A stretch of DNA of 64,000 nucleotides from Paenibacillus sp. J5C2022 (GCF_025567625.1 NZ_JAOQJC010000035.1:1-64000); one strand, 5' to 3'. Positions 1-8,946 are shown, numbered from the stretch's first letter. Translations and numbers: made by a program. The notes: generated by a model not told the origin, from the sequence alone.

Positions 1-7
1 GAAGAAG

Positions 8-37
8 CCTATCGCGAACAAGACGATAGGTTTTTTT
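8..37 (+). terminator. Rho-independent terminator, copy 1
   Basis: A 7-bp stem CCTATCG (8-14) pairs with CGATAGG (24-30) across a 9-base loop and is followed by seven T. It would end a plus-strand transcript entering from before the window. Confidence 0.75.
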
Positions 38-48
38 GTGCATGTCAT

Positions 49-193
49 GCGACGCTCCTCTCCCGTTGGGAGAGTGTTTGAACCTCCGATCGAAGCAACA
101 CGAAGCAGCAGGCCCGGCCCTAGCGGAAGGTTCAAACGCCGACCTCGAAGCTATCTCAAGTAGCACACTCATCCGGTGCGGAATGGGCGTCGC
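49..193. other. Nested inverted repeats between the two terminator copies
   Basis: GCGACGC (49-55) pairs with GCGTCGC (187-193), and GAGTGT (72-77) with ACACTC (165-170); both share the same dyad centre. Inside, GTTTGAACC (76-84) pairs with GGTTCAAAC (129-137), extended by CCG/CGG. A local hairpin CTCTCCC/GGGAGAG sits at 58-74. The segment could fold into one long branched stem. No tRNA, riboswitch or other RNA family is recognised. Confidence 0.4.
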
Positions 194-208
194 CAAGCAC
201 AAAAGAAG

Positions 209-237
209 CCTATCGTGAACAAGACGATAGTTTTTTT
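209..237 (+). terminator. Rho-independent terminator, copy 2
   Basis: CTATCG (210-215) pairs with CGATAG (225-230), followed by seven T. It matches copy 1 except for one loop base and a lost closing pair. Confidence 0.7.
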
Positions 238-362
238 GTGTACGTCAAGTGAAGTCCCACTCCATTTGGGCTATAGCTAAACCTTGAAAAGTAACTAGCT
301 GTGTACGAATAATCGTATAAAACTAACCTATATTTTGCTAGAAGCAATACTTTGATCGGACA

Positions 363-630
363 ATCGTACAAAGTGTCAGGATCGGGAGTAACTTGGCTAC
401 ATTTGTGTGAAAAATCGTACAAAGTGGCAGGTTTAAGGAGTGGATTGGCTACATTTGTGTGAAAAATCGTACAAAGTGGCAGGTTTCGGGAGTGGATTGG
501 CTACATTTGTGTGAAAAATCGTACAAAGTGTCAGGTTTAAGGAGTGGATTGGCTACATTTGTGTGAAAAATCGTACAAGTGTCAGTTTTCGGGAGTGGAT
601 TGGCTACATTTGTGTGAAAAATCGTACAAA
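363..630. repeat. 52-bp tandem repeat, five units
   Basis: The word ATCGTAC recurs at 363, 414, 466, 518, 570 and 621, a period of 51-52 bp. Each unit contains GGCTACATTTGTGTGAAAAA followed by TCGTACAAAGTG. The TTTGT...ACAAA ends form an imperfect dyad. The variable part alternates between a TTAAGGAG form (units at 414 and 518) and a TCGGGAG form (units at 363, 466 and 570), so a higher-order period of about 104 bp exists. Minus-strand reading frames through it only translate the repeat and have no credible start signals. Confidence 0.85.
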
Positions 631-775
631 GGCGTGTGAATCGCGGTCTGGATTGTGATGTTGAACGAAATTTCGTGAAAGTGGAAAGGAGGAGAGTGGA
701 GACAAATAGTAGATGCAAGAAATGGTGTGTAGGAGTTTAGTGCAACTGGTAAGGGAACGAAATGGTGTGTAAGAG

Positions 776-893
776 AGGAAGCGAATAGTGGTGGACAGAG
801 TGGTGCGTAAGGGAGGAAGCGAATAGTGGTGGACAGAGTGGTGCGTAAGGGAGGAAGTGAATAGTGGTGCACAGAGTGGTGTGTAAGAGGAAA
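776..893. repeat. 38-bp tandem repeat, about three units
   Basis: GCGAATAG or GTGAATAG begins at 781, 819 and 857, a period of exactly 38 bp. The unit contains GAGGAAGCGAATAGTGGTG then ACAGAGTGGTG and GTAAG. The first two complete units are identical and the third differs at a few bases, consistent with recent expansion. Confidence 0.8.
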
Positions 894-925
894 GAGAGGA
901 AAGAGAGGAAAGAGAGGAAAGGGGA
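886..925. repeat. 9-bp purine-rich tandem repeat
   Basis: GAGGAAAGA is repeated about four times in a row, directly after the 38-bp repeat. The surrounding stretch 640-965 is almost purely purine on the plus strand. Confidence 0.75.
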
Positions 926-980
926 GGCAAGAGAAGATTGAGGGGCGAGATAGGTGGTGCGAAGGAAATAAATCAAGAAA

Positions 981-1016
981 GCAGCAGAGGCACTCCTAAA
1001 CAGGTTCGCCTGCTGC
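981..1016 (-). terminator. Probable terminator of the sugar-transport/oxidoreductase operon
   Basis: GCAGCAG plus GGC (981-991) pairs with GCCTGCTGC (1008-1016). Read on the minus strand, the stem is followed by TTTCTTGATTTATTT. It lies about 30 bp beyond the stop of the last minus-strand gene. Confidence 0.5.
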
Positions 1017-1048
1017 TGCCATCAGAATGTACGTATTGCATAGTTCAT

Positions 1049-2059
1049 TTACCTTAATGAAGCCAGTTCAATTTCCTGTCTCTGGTTGGAGGATGTATAA
1101 GTTCCCAAAATAATCTCCAATGCATGTACGCCGTCTTCTCCAGTCACATTCGGGGAGCGATCTTCGCGGATGGAAAGCGCCATGTCCCGAATCTGCATGC
1201 GATGGCCGTCGGGCAATACTTGAAACGGTTCGAAGGTCGGCAGTTGAACAGGTTCGCCATCAGCATGCAAGAGCGTGATCTGATCTTCCGTGTAGATGGC
1301 CGTTCCCCTCTCCCCATGAATTTCAATTCGTTGGCCCTGATCCGGATCGGCAGTCGTTGTGACCTCAAGCACTCCCATAGCATCATTCTCATATTGCAGT
1401 AAAGCAATTGCTGTATCTTCGACTTCGATCCGGCGCTGCTTGGCTTCCGCTCGCCCATACACCGTCTTAACCTCGCCAACGAGCCATTGCAGCAAATCGA
1501 TTGTATGAATGCCTTGATTCATCATCGCACCGCCGCCGTCCATCTCCCATGTGCCTCTCCAGCCCGCACTGTCGTAATACTGCTGACTGCGATAGATTTT
1601 CACGAAGGCATTGCATAACGTCAGCTTTCCTAAACCGCCACCTGCGAGAAATGCCTTCAAGAACTGTGCGGCGGGCGACATGCGGCGCGGGAATACGGTA
1701 GTCAGCTTCACCCCATATTCGTGACAAGCGGCAATCATTCTTCTTGCGTCCTTCAGCTGAATGGCAATCGGCTTCTCGCAGATGACATGTTTGCCCGCTT
1801 GCGCAGCCAGAATTGTCTGGTCGGGATGCAGAGCACTCGGCGTGCAAATGTTCACGACTTCTACTTGATTGTCTGCAAGTAATGCCTCATAGCTAGTATA
1901 GTATGCAGCACCGTATTTATTAGCAAATGCTCTGCCCTTCTCCTCATCCGTATCATATACCGCAATAAGCTCAGCTTCTTCTACTGCCGCAATGCCAGCC
2001 GCATGGATATCCGCAATGATGCCGCAGCCAACTATGGCGTATTTTACAGGATTCTCCAC
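1049..2059 (-). CDS. Gfo/Idh/MocA-family oxidoreductase
   Basis: A 336-residue NAD(P)-dependent dehydrogenase of the glucose-fructose oxidoreductase / inositol dehydrogenase family. The N-terminal Rossmann fold has the dinucleotide motif GCGIIA near residue 11 and the EKP motif (CEKPIAI) near residue 95, whose lysine is the usual catalytic lysine. The C-terminal half has the usual substrate-binding beta-sheet domain; the GGGAMMNQGIHTIDLLQW segment carries the histidine expected in the active site. It starts 2 bp after the upstream oxidoreductase ends, so the two are translationally linked. It is the last gene of a minus-strand cluster with a sugar importer, which points to oxidation of the imported sugar or polyol. 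The substrate cannot be read from sequence. Confidence 0.9.
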   Translation of the reverse strand: MENPVKYAIVGCGIIADIHAAGIAAVEEAELIAVYDTDEEKGRAFANKYGAAYYTSYEALLADNQVEVVNICTPSALHPDQTILAAQAGKHVICEKPIAIQLKDARRMIAACHEYGVKLTTVFPRRMSPAAQFLKAFLAGGGLGKLTLCNAFVKIYRSQQYYDSAGWRGTWEMDGGGAMMNQGIHTIDLLQWLVGEVKTVYGRAEAKQRRIEVEDTAIALLQYENDAMGVLEVTTTADPDQGQRIEIHGERGTAIYTEDQITLLHADGEPVQLPTFEPFQVLPDGHRMQIRDMALSIREDRSPNVTGEDGVHALEIILGTYTSSNQRQEIELASLR

Positions 2060-2061
2060 GC

Positions 2062-3081
2062 TTATCCCTCCTTCATCTCGTGTAAAGCATAAGTTACAGT
2101 TGCATCCGCCTCGATGGAGGCGCTGCTGGCCTGTAGGATGGCTTCATGGGTAAGAAGGACGCTCTTGCCGGCAATCCGGGCCAGAAAGTCCTCCGTAATT
2201 GTAACGGCGGGCTTCTCAAGCGGTATGTCTCTCCACTCTTCCTGTTCCGTAATGACATGCAGCAGGGGGTTCTCTGTGGAAATGGCGGGATCTCCAGCCA
2301 AGCGCAGCTCGGCGCTGCCTTTCGTTCCGGTTATAAAGATGCGGCCGTCGCCCCAAGTCCAGCTTTTTGCAGGCGTATGCCAATCCGCATACAATTGCAT
2401 AACGCATCCGTCCTCCATCACTACCTGAACTGCTGCCGTATTATAGAAGCTCGGATGTTGCGGTAATATATCCTTGCCGACGTAGCCTTCAGTGCGACTG
2501 ATTTCTTTGCCTGTGAACCATCGCAGCAAGTCGAAGTCATGGGTAAGCAAGTCGATCAGAATACCGCCGCACCGCACCTTATCAAAAAACCAGTCGGGTC
2601 GCAACGAAGCATTCAATTTATGCGGCTTGCGCATCGTCACACTGACAATCTCGCCTAATGTGCCTGCAGCAATGAGCTGCTGCGCCTTATGAATCGCCGG
2701 ATGAAACCGCTCGGTGAGCAGCATGCCGACCTGAATCCTGCCTCGCTCTACAACGCTGTTAAGGCGGGCCAGTCCCGCTGCGTCGACGACTGCCGGTTTA
2801 TCGACCATGACAGATTTGCCATATTGCTCGCAAAGCTCGATGACATCGATTTTCTCACTATTGATGGAGGCGCAGCCGACTACTTCAACTGAATCGTCTA
2901 GTAATAGCTGCTGATCGTCGGCAAGAGGTATGCCGTACTTCCTGGCAATGGCGCCGGCCAAAGCGATATTCTCCGGTTCATAGATACCTGCACAGCTATG
3001 GCCCAACTCCCGCATCTCGGAGATAAATATTTCTATATGGGCATGCTGGCAGCCGATAATCGCGTATTTCATCTCTTCCAT
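2062..3081 (-). CDS. Second Gfo/Idh/MocA-family oxidoreductase
   Basis: About 339 residues from the chosen start, of the same family as its downstream neighbour but clearly diverged. The nucleotide-binding loop reads IIGCQHAHIE instead of GxGxxG, and the EKP motif is DKPAV. An in-frame ATG exists at 3159 but has no Shine-Dalgarno sequence; AGGA lies six bases before the ATG at 3081, and an ATG at 3072 is also possible (MKYAIIG). It lies between the solute-binding protein and the other oxidoreductase in one minus-strand cluster. A pair of such enzymes beside a CUT1 importer often means successive or reversible redox steps on one sugar. That role is inference. Confidence 0.85.
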   Translation of the reverse strand: MEEMKYAIIGCQHAHIEIFISEMRELGHSCAGIYEPENIALAGAIARKYGIPLADDQQLLLDDSVEVVGCASINSEKIDVIELCEQYGKSVMVDKPAVVDAAGLARLNSVVERGRIQVGMLLTERFHPAIHKAQQLIAAGTLGEIVSVTMRKPHKLNASLRPDWFFDKVRCGGILIDLLTHDFDLLRWFTGKEISRTEGYVGKDILPQHPSFYNTAAVQVVMEDGCVMQLYADWHTPAKSWTWGDGRIFITGTKGSAELRLAGDPAISTENPLLHVITEQEEWRDIPLEKPAVTITEDFLARIAGKSVLLTHEAILQASSASIEADATVTYALHEMKEG

Positions 3082-3162
3082 CTCCCATCCTGCTATCGGA
3101 TAAAGTGCCGAATCGGCGGAAGCCCGCCTCACAGCGAGCTCCCATACGGTCTGCCTCATTCA

Positions 3163-4539
3163 TTAGTTGTTTTTCTCGAAAATTTTATCCGCCTCTTGAC
3201 GGAACTCCGTTATGACTTCATCGATGCTTGTTTTTTTGAATTGCTGTTTTTGAACCAGCTGCTCGAACAGCTTGGTCACTTCGCCCGCGCCTTTCGGACC
3301 GGGATCGTACCACGACGGATTGCTGTCGGCGACATGCTCCAGCATGGCAATCATATTACGGTCGCGGTCGGTGAATTTAGGATCAAGGTATTCGCGGATC
3401 TTCTTGTTCTCAGGCAGCCCGCGCTCTGTCTCCAGACTATCGGCCGCAGCTTCCTCATTCACCATGAAATCAATAAACATCGCCGCTTCTTTCGGATGCT
3501 TCGACTTCGCGGATGCCGACAGGAACATGGCCGTCTGCAACACGCTGCCTGCATGGTCGGCATGAGGATAAGAGATCATATCCACGTTCTCCTTCATAAT
3601 ATTCTCATAGGCCGGGAATGCGGCGACCCAAGTAGGTCCCATTATCGCTACGTTGCCCTTCAGTAGAGCGTCCTTGTTAGGATCTGCATTGCTAAGCGGC
3701 AGGAAGGAAGCGGTCATATTGGCTGTCGGCGCAATGCCTTCCTCGCGCGCATCTTCCCACATCTGCAGCCAAGCTCTTAAGTGATCGTCCTGATAGCCCA
3801 GACGATTGTCCTGGTATAGCGTGTCGCCTTTCGAGAACAAATAATACATGAAGGCTTCAAGGGAAGCGGAAGCATCGAAGATGCCGTATACACTGTCGCC
3901 GATCTTGCCTTTCAGCTCCCGCGATTTCGCGAATAGCTCGTCCCATGTAGAATCGATTGCCGGCGGCTCGACTCCCGCTTGATTGAACATCTCCCGATTA
4001 ATGAGCAGGACGGACGCATTATCCGACATCGGAATGCCGGTCAGCTTGCCGCTTACCGTGCCCTGATTTTTCAATATGTCGGCGTTCAAGTCTTCGGTGC
4101 GCAGTTCATTGCCTGCAAACGCTGTCAAATCGCCAAGAACTCCGCGCTCGGAATATTCCTTAATGTAAAGAATACTCATCTGCATGATATCGGGTGCATT
4201 GGACGCTGCCACTTGCGTGGACAGCTTCTCCCAGTAGCCGTCCCAAGAGGAATATTCGGGCTTCACTGTAATGTTAGGATGCAGCGCATTGAATTTCTCG
4301 ATAGCTTGTAAAGTCCGGTCATGCCGCCCTTGGCTTCCCCACCAGGAGAATCGAAGCTCGACGTTCTCGGCGTCTTCTTTTCCGCCGTCTGTGCTTGCGC
4401 CAGGATTGCTTGTCGCGCCTGTATCCGGCTTTTCCGAATTGGATGAATGGCTTTGGCCGCAGGCTGCAAGCAAGCTCATGATCAAGAGCACGGCCATTGC
4501 AATAGAGACGCTTTTAAATCGGTAAGAGCGATTGTTCAT
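3163..4539 (-). CDS. Sugar ABC transporter solute-binding lipoprotein (CUT1 type)
   Basis: An extracellular binding protein of about 458 residues, family 1 (PF01547 type). It has a basic N-terminus, a hydrophobic segment and the lipobox LLAAC, so it should be lipid-anchored at the cell surface. Motifs such as LRFSWWGSQGRHDRTLQAIEKF and the late GLPENKKIREYL segment are typical of the family. Start choice: ATG at 4539 has AGGGGG eight bases upstream, whereas ATG at 4545 is only two bases from it. It follows the response regulator after a gap of about 110 bp and probably delivers its sugar to the permeases at 8113-9838. Confidence 0.9.
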   Translation of the reverse strand: MNNRSYRFKSVSIAMAVLLIMSLLAACGQSHSSNSEKPDTGATSNPGASTDGGKEDAENVELRFSWWGSQGRHDRTLQAIEKFNALHPNITVKPEYSSWDGYWEKLSTQVAASNAPDIMQMSILYIKEYSERGVLGDLTAFAGNELRTEDLNADILKNQGTVSGKLTGIPMSDNASVLLINREMFNQAGVEPPAIDSTWDELFAKSRELKGKIGDSVYGIFDASASLEAFMYYLFSKGDTLYQDNRLGYQDDHLRAWLQMWEDAREEGIAPTANMTASFLPLSNADPNKDALLKGNVAIMGPTWVAAFPAYENIMKENVDMISYPHADHAGSVLQTAMFLSASAKSKHPKEAAMFIDFMVNEEAAADSLETERGLPENKKIREYLDPKFTDRDRNMIAMLEHVADSNPSWYDPGPKGAGEVTKLFEQLVQKQQFKKTSIDEVITEFRQEADKIFEKNN

Positions 4540-4651
4540 CTGCATGTCCCCCTATAATTTGTTTGCTTACACCCTTCATTATAGAAACTCTGGATTTGAT
4601 TAAAATATCATGAATCTACAAAATATGTTGTTTATATATAGAGGTTGTCCA

Positions 4652-6265
4652 TCAAGCGAAGTCTGAGGGGTTGCAGCCGGCATATTTTTTGAACTGTTGA
4701 CTGAAATAAGCGTTGTTTTTGTAGCCGACCATAAGCGCGACCTCATAGAGCTTGTACTTCCCTGACAGCAGCAATTCTTTGGCCTTCTCCATACGGATGC
4801 GCGTTACATAGCTGTTGTAATTTTCACCGGTGACCTGCTTGAAGATCTGGCTCAAATAATTCCGTGTCAAAAACACCTTGTCCGCCATCACATCAAGCGT
4901 AATATCCTCATCATAATGGGCTTGTACGTACCGCTTCATATAATCGACGGTTTTCTTGTGCTTATGCGATCCCCGGCTGTTCATTTCCTCGCTTGCAGGC
5001 AGCATAACCTCCTGCAGCCAACTTTGAAAATCTTCCAACCCGCTTATTCGCTCCAGTTCCTTATATAGCAGCAACTGAGGGTGAATGTCTTCCAGCAGTA
5101 CGCCTTGATCGAATAGGCCGATCGTCAGCATGCCGGTCAAATGAATCGCCATCTCGCGAAGGGCGGATACACTTGGCTTATGCTCCATATCCTCCAAATG
5201 CCGGATTAGCCGATCGATTCGTTCAAGCACGAGAGAGCTTTGCCCTTCCGTTACCGCCGCAATCAGATTCTGATAATGCTCCACCGGCCTTCTGGACGCC
5301 CCCATGACCGGCTTGACGTCTTCGAATTCCTCCGGACACAATATGAATTTCTCGCTAACGGTCTCGCGCTCTGCGAGCAGATTCATGGCCAACTGATAAG
5401 ACCGATGGACATCGTGAACGGAATCTACGCTAGTGCCGATAGCGGCCCATACTTGCAGCTTTAACAGGGAGCCAATCGTGCTGACCAATTCTCCGGCCAG
5501 CCTTTTCACCCGGGCTCTGCTATGTTCATAGCGGACGTCAGAGGGGGTGGTAGCGATGAGGGTGACCACATTTTGCTGGACATCGGCCAGATATACGCCT
5601 CGCCAGCTTTCGGTCATTTCGTCCACGATATTTTTCACGGCGTAAGTGAATTTCGCAAGGTCGCTGCGCTTCACATCCAGGCGATCCCTTGTGACGACAT
5701 ATTCAAGCAGCACTACAGTCAGTACTTGTCCGTCGAACTTTAATTTCGTGCGTGCCGACGCCTTCTGGAAGAAGAGGGTATCGGAGAAGTACGGTTCAAG
5801 CAGCCCCTTCAATACAAGCTTGCGGGTCTCGGGCAGATGCGATTCAAGCAGTTCCCGAAGCTCTTGCTCTTCCCGGCTAGTCTTCATAGTTGCTCTGATC
5901 TTGTCCGCAGTCCCTTTGACCACCTCACAGATTTCATCGATTGTAGCGGGCTTGGATATATAGTCGCTCACATTTAATTTCACGGCCGACTGCGCATATT
6001 TGAAGTCTTCATAGCCGCTCAGTATAATAACCTCCGCCGTATTGCCCTCGCTTCGTATATGCTTCAGCATCTCGATTCCGTCCAGCACGGGCATATAAAT
6101 ATCGGTCAATATCAGCTCGGGCAGGTGCTTCTCGATAAGCGCGAGGCCTTCCTTGCCGTCTACAGCCGTGCCTGCCACCTCAATGCCGTACTTTTCCCAC
6201 GGTACGGAACGCTCCAGACCGTTCAACGTAAGCGTGTCGTCATCGATAATAATCGCTTTAATCAT
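4652..6265 (-). CDS. YesN-type response regulator with AraC DNA-binding domain
   Basis: 537 residues. The receiver domain covers about residues 1-120 with the acidic pair D8-D10, phospho-acceptor D55 in LTDIYMPVLDG and conserved lysine in ISKPATI. A long middle region has no clear domain. The C-terminal 100 residues are an AraC-type double helix-turn-helix (DVMADKVFLTRNYLSQIFK and VALMVGYKNNAYFSQQFKKY). The start codon overlaps the end of the histidine kinase gene by 8 bp, so the pair is co-translated. By family precedent it activates the adjacent sugar importer genes. It also precedes the binding-protein gene, which may have its own regulated promoter in the 4540-4651 gap. Confidence 0.92.
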   Translation of the reverse strand: MIKAIIIDDDTLTLNGLERSVPWEKYGIEVAGTAVDGKEGLALIEKHLPELILTDIYMPVLDGIEMLKHIRSEGNTAEVIILSGYEDFKYAQSAVKLNVSDYISKPATIDEICEVVKGTADKIRATMKTSREEQELRELLESHLPETRKLVLKGLLEPYFSDTLFFQKASARTKLKFDGQVLTVVLLEYVVTRDRLDVKRSDLAKFTYAVKNIVDEMTESWRGVYLADVQQNVVTLIATTPSDVRYEHSRARVKRLAGELVSTIGSLLKLQVWAAIGTSVDSVHDVHRSYQLAMNLLAERETVSEKFILCPEEFEDVKPVMGASRRPVEHYQNLIAAVTEGQSSLVLERIDRLIRHLEDMEHKPSVSALREMAIHLTGMLTIGLFDQGVLLEDIHPQLLLYKELERISGLEDFQSWLQEVMLPASEEMNSRGSHKHKKTVDYMKRYVQAHYDEDITLDVMADKVFLTRNYLSQIFKQVTGENYNSYVTRIRMEKAKELLLSGKYKLYEVALMVGYKNNAYFSQQFKKYAGCNPSDFA

Positions 6266-8042
6266 GCGGCTTCTCCTCCTCCTCCAGTTGCTTGAATTCC
6301 GCCGGCTCCTGCAACAGCATAGGCAGGCTTAACATGATCTTTGTGCCCAGATCGGGAGTGCTCTCCACTCGCAAGCCGCAGTTCGGGCCGAAGTAGAGTC
6401 CGAATCTTTCCTTGATGTTGCGGAGCCCGTGATGCTCCCGGGATGAAGGAAGCTCCTTTGTGTTCATGCCATGTCCGTTGTCCTCTACACACAAGTACAG
6501 CGTATGCTCATTCTCATGCCCGCTAATTTTGATATATCCGCTTCGTCTGGAATGAAAGCCGTGAATAATGGCATTCTCCACCAAGGGCTGAAGCGTGAGC
6601 TTGGGTAACCAGTAGACGAGAAGTCGTTCATCCATGTCGACCTCGAACTTGATTTGCTGCTGATAGCGAATTCGTTGCAATTCGACATAGCACTTCAAGT
6701 GCTCCATCTCGCGTGCCAAGGGAATGAACGTTCCGCCGCCGGACAAGCCGATTCGCAGCATCTTGCCCAGCAGGGACAGCATGCGGCTAATATCGTTTGC
6801 CCCGGCATCTATGGCATGCCAATTCATAATATCGAGGGTATTGTACAGGAAATGCGGATTCATCTGCTCTTGCAGCACTTGCAGCTCCGCTTCGCGTTTG
6901 CTTTTATTTTGCTCGTTCAGCTGCACAATCAGTTCTTTAATATTTTTCGTCATTTCATTGAAATTTTGATTCAGATAACCGATTTCGTTCTCGTAATCGT
7001 TCTCGACCTGGGTAGCGAGCTGGCCCGTCTTGAAGCTGTTCATCGACTTCACGAGCTTGCGGATCGGCTTGACGAATTGCCTGCTCAGCACGTAAGCCAT
7101 TACCACCGCGAAAATAACGCAAAGCACGGCAGCAATCATAATAATCGTCTGAATTCGCTTGCTTCCTTCTGTAATATAGTCCCATGGGATGATATCGACC
7201 GATATCCATTGCGTACGCTGCTGCTTGTTCCAAATGACAAGCTGCTTGTCCTTCCATGAAACAATTGCATGGTTCGTATCCAGATCATCCTGCTTTAAAG
7301 TATCCCTCAGCGGCTGTTCTATCGATTCATAAGCGAGCGGGTCGGCATTGCTTCTGTTGGATTCCACAATCAATCTGCGGTTCGTGTCCAGTATATACCG
7401 GCCACCTTCCGCCTTGTCTCCGGATATTAATTCGTACATATAAGACAGCTTGATATTAAAGACGAGTATGCCGACCTCTTCTCCGGATGAGGACAACACT
7501 TTGCGTACAAAGCTGATGACATTCTCCGGCGAGCCGATATAATCGCCAACTTCAAGGCCATGAGTGCCCAGCCATACGTAATCGGCATGCTGAATGCGTT
7601 CATAATAAGGTGAATTTTGCAGGAAATCATACGTAAATACTCCGTTAGCGCCTCTATATCTGCTTGTAAGGCTGTTTTTAACATACAGCTGAACGGAATG
7701 CACCGCTTCTTTCACATAGCTGTGCCGGCTTAACATATCAATAATCATATTATACTGGCCTACCCGTTCGAAGGAGTCTTCGGGCTGCTGCAAATATTGC
7801 TTCACTTGCGGATTGCTGGCGACAACGAGCGAATCGTACTCAATGGTCTGCAACTGCAGGTCGAGCTGCTTATTGATTTCGTCCAGCAGAAGAATGCGCG
7901 AAGAGATCGTCTTGTCGACGACCTCTTGATTGGTAATATAGTAGCCCGTAACGCCCAGCAGCGCGATCAAGACGCCGGACAGGATCATGAAGGAGACGAA
8001 AAACGTTGTTTGAAGCGAAAAGACTTTGAGTGGGTTTTTCAT
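6258..8042 (-). CDS. YesM-type membrane sensor histidine kinase
   Basis: 594 residues. Membrane segments lie near residues 10-35 and 298-320 and bracket an extracellular sensor of about 260 residues. They are followed by a HAMP linker, a short coiled coil, and a His_kinase domain with the motif QMNPHFLYNTLD, in which H397 is the phosphorylation site. The C-terminal ATPase domain carries the N box (LVENAIIHGFHSR) and the G box (EDNGHGM). This is the LytS/YesM class that pairs with AraC-type regulators. It sits between the permease genes and its regulator, so it probably senses the transported sugar, perhaps through the lipoprotein. Confidence 0.92.
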   Translation of the reverse strand: MKNPLKVFSLQTTFFVSFMILSGVLIALLGVTGYYITNQEVVDKTISSRILLLDEINKQLDLQLQTIEYDSLVVASNPQVKQYLQQPEDSFERVGQYNMIIDMLSRHSYVKEAVHSVQLYVKNSLTSRYRGANGVFTYDFLQNSPYYERIQHADYVWLGTHGLEVGDYIGSPENVISFVRKVLSSSGEEVGILVFNIKLSYMYELISGDKAEGGRYILDTNRRLIVESNRSNADPLAYESIEQPLRDTLKQDDLDTNHAIVSWKDKQLVIWNKQQRTQWISVDIIPWDYITEGSKRIQTIIMIAAVLCVIFAVVMAYVLSRQFVKPIRKLVKSMNSFKTGQLATQVENDYENEIGYLNQNFNEMTKNIKELIVQLNEQNKSKREAELQVLQEQMNPHFLYNTLDIMNWHAIDAGANDISRMLSLLGKMLRIGLSGGGTFIPLAREMEHLKCYVELQRIRYQQQIKFEVDMDERLLVYWLPKLTLQPLVENAIIHGFHSRRSGYIKISGHENEHTLYLCVEDNGHGMNTKELPSSREHHGLRNIKERFGLYFGPNCGLRVESTPDLGTKIMLSLPMLLQEPAEFKQLEEEEKPHD

Positions 8043-8112
8043 AGGCTCATCCTTCTTGTAGTCGGTTTACTTCTCAGCATATAGGACGCCGGGCGGGAGC
8101 TCAAGTCCATTA

Positions 8113-8946
8113 TTAACCTTTAATGCCGGTCGTCGCAATTCCTTCTACAAAATACTTCTGCGATGACATGAAGATGACGAAGCAAGGGATGACAGACAGC
8201 AACGCCATCGCGTACATCGGCCCCCACGTGACGGCGGACGAATTATCCAGGAACAGCCGCAAGGCGAGCGGTACCGTATACTTCGAAGTGTCCGTCAAGT
8301 ACAGAAGCTGCGCCAGGAAATCGTCCCATGTCCAGATAAAGCTGAATATGGCCGATGTGATCAGAGCCGGAGTGCATAGCGGCAAAATAATGCGAAATGC
8401 GATTCCGGGCACCGAACAGCCGTCGATCTTCGCCGATTCGTCCAAATCGCGCGGAATGCCGCGGATAAATTGCACGATGAGAAAGACGAAGAACGGACTT
8501 ACCGCCAAATAATGCGGAACGATAAGCGGCAGCGATGTTCCGATCCAGTTAAAGTTCTTGAACAGAATATATTGCGGCACGAGCGTAACTTGGGTAGGCA
8601 GCATCAGCGTCAGCATCAATATGGCAAACCATAAGCTCTTCAACGGAAATTTCAAGCGGGCGAATCCGAAGGCGACGATGGCGCTTGAAGCGACCGTTCC
8701 AATAACGGAAAGAACCGAGATGAAGAAGGAGTTGTAGAAGAACGTTCCGAAAGTAAAGCCCGGGATCGCATGCCAGCCATCTACAAAATTCTCCCATCTG
8801 ATTTCGCTGGGCAGCAGCTTGCCGCTAGCAAATTCTTCATTGGGCTTAAGTGCATTGCCGAGCAGTCCGAGAATGGGGTAGGCCATGAATATGCTTCCCA
8901 GGAGCAGCACGGCGTACCGTCCGAGTTGATTCATATTAGTTTTCAT
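8113..8946 (-). CDS. Sugar ABC transporter permease, CUT1 (UgpE/LacG type)
   Basis: 277 residues with six predicted membrane helices. The cytoplasmic EAA loop is present as ESAKIDGCSVPGIAFRIILP and would contact the ATPase. Its start overlaps the end of the upstream permease gene by 11 bp. No ABC ATPase gene lies in this cluster; CUT1 importers of Bacillota commonly share one general ATPase (MsmX type) encoded elsewhere, and that is inferred here. Confidence 0.92.
   Translation of the reverse strand: MKTNMNQLGRYAVLLLGSIFMAYPILGLLGNALKPNEEFASGKLLPSEIRWENFVDGWHAIPGFTFGTFFYNSFFISVLSVIGTVASSAIVAFGFARLKFPLKSLWFAILMLTLMLPTQVTLVPQYILFKNFNWIGTSLPLIVPHYLAVSPFFVFLIVQFIRGIPRDLDESAKIDGCSVPGIAFRIILPLCTPALITSAIFSFIWTWDDFLAQLLYLTDTSKYTVPLALRLFLDNSSAVTWGPMYAMALLSVIPCFVIFMSSQKYFVEGIATTGIKG

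Larger units (their letters stand above)
2..270. repeat. Two diverged direct copies of a terminator-bearing unit
   Basis: Positions 2-70 and 203-270 are recognisably the same sequence about 201 bp apart. Each has an AGAAGCCTATCG start, a hairpin closing with CGATAG, a T7 run, then a similar tail ending in TTGGG. The first 37 bases of each copy are almost identical; the tail shows about one difference in three. This looks like an old tandem duplication of a terminator and its downstream flank. The gene it once ended lies outside the window. Confidence 0.6.

Noticed and set aside
363..630. CRISPR array
   Set aside because: Units are contiguous copies with no unique spacers, and no cas genes are present.
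449..976. Several overlapping minus-strand frames in the repeat region
   Set aside because: They translate the tandem repeats themselves and give low-complexity peptides. No ribosome sites; frames overlap one another.
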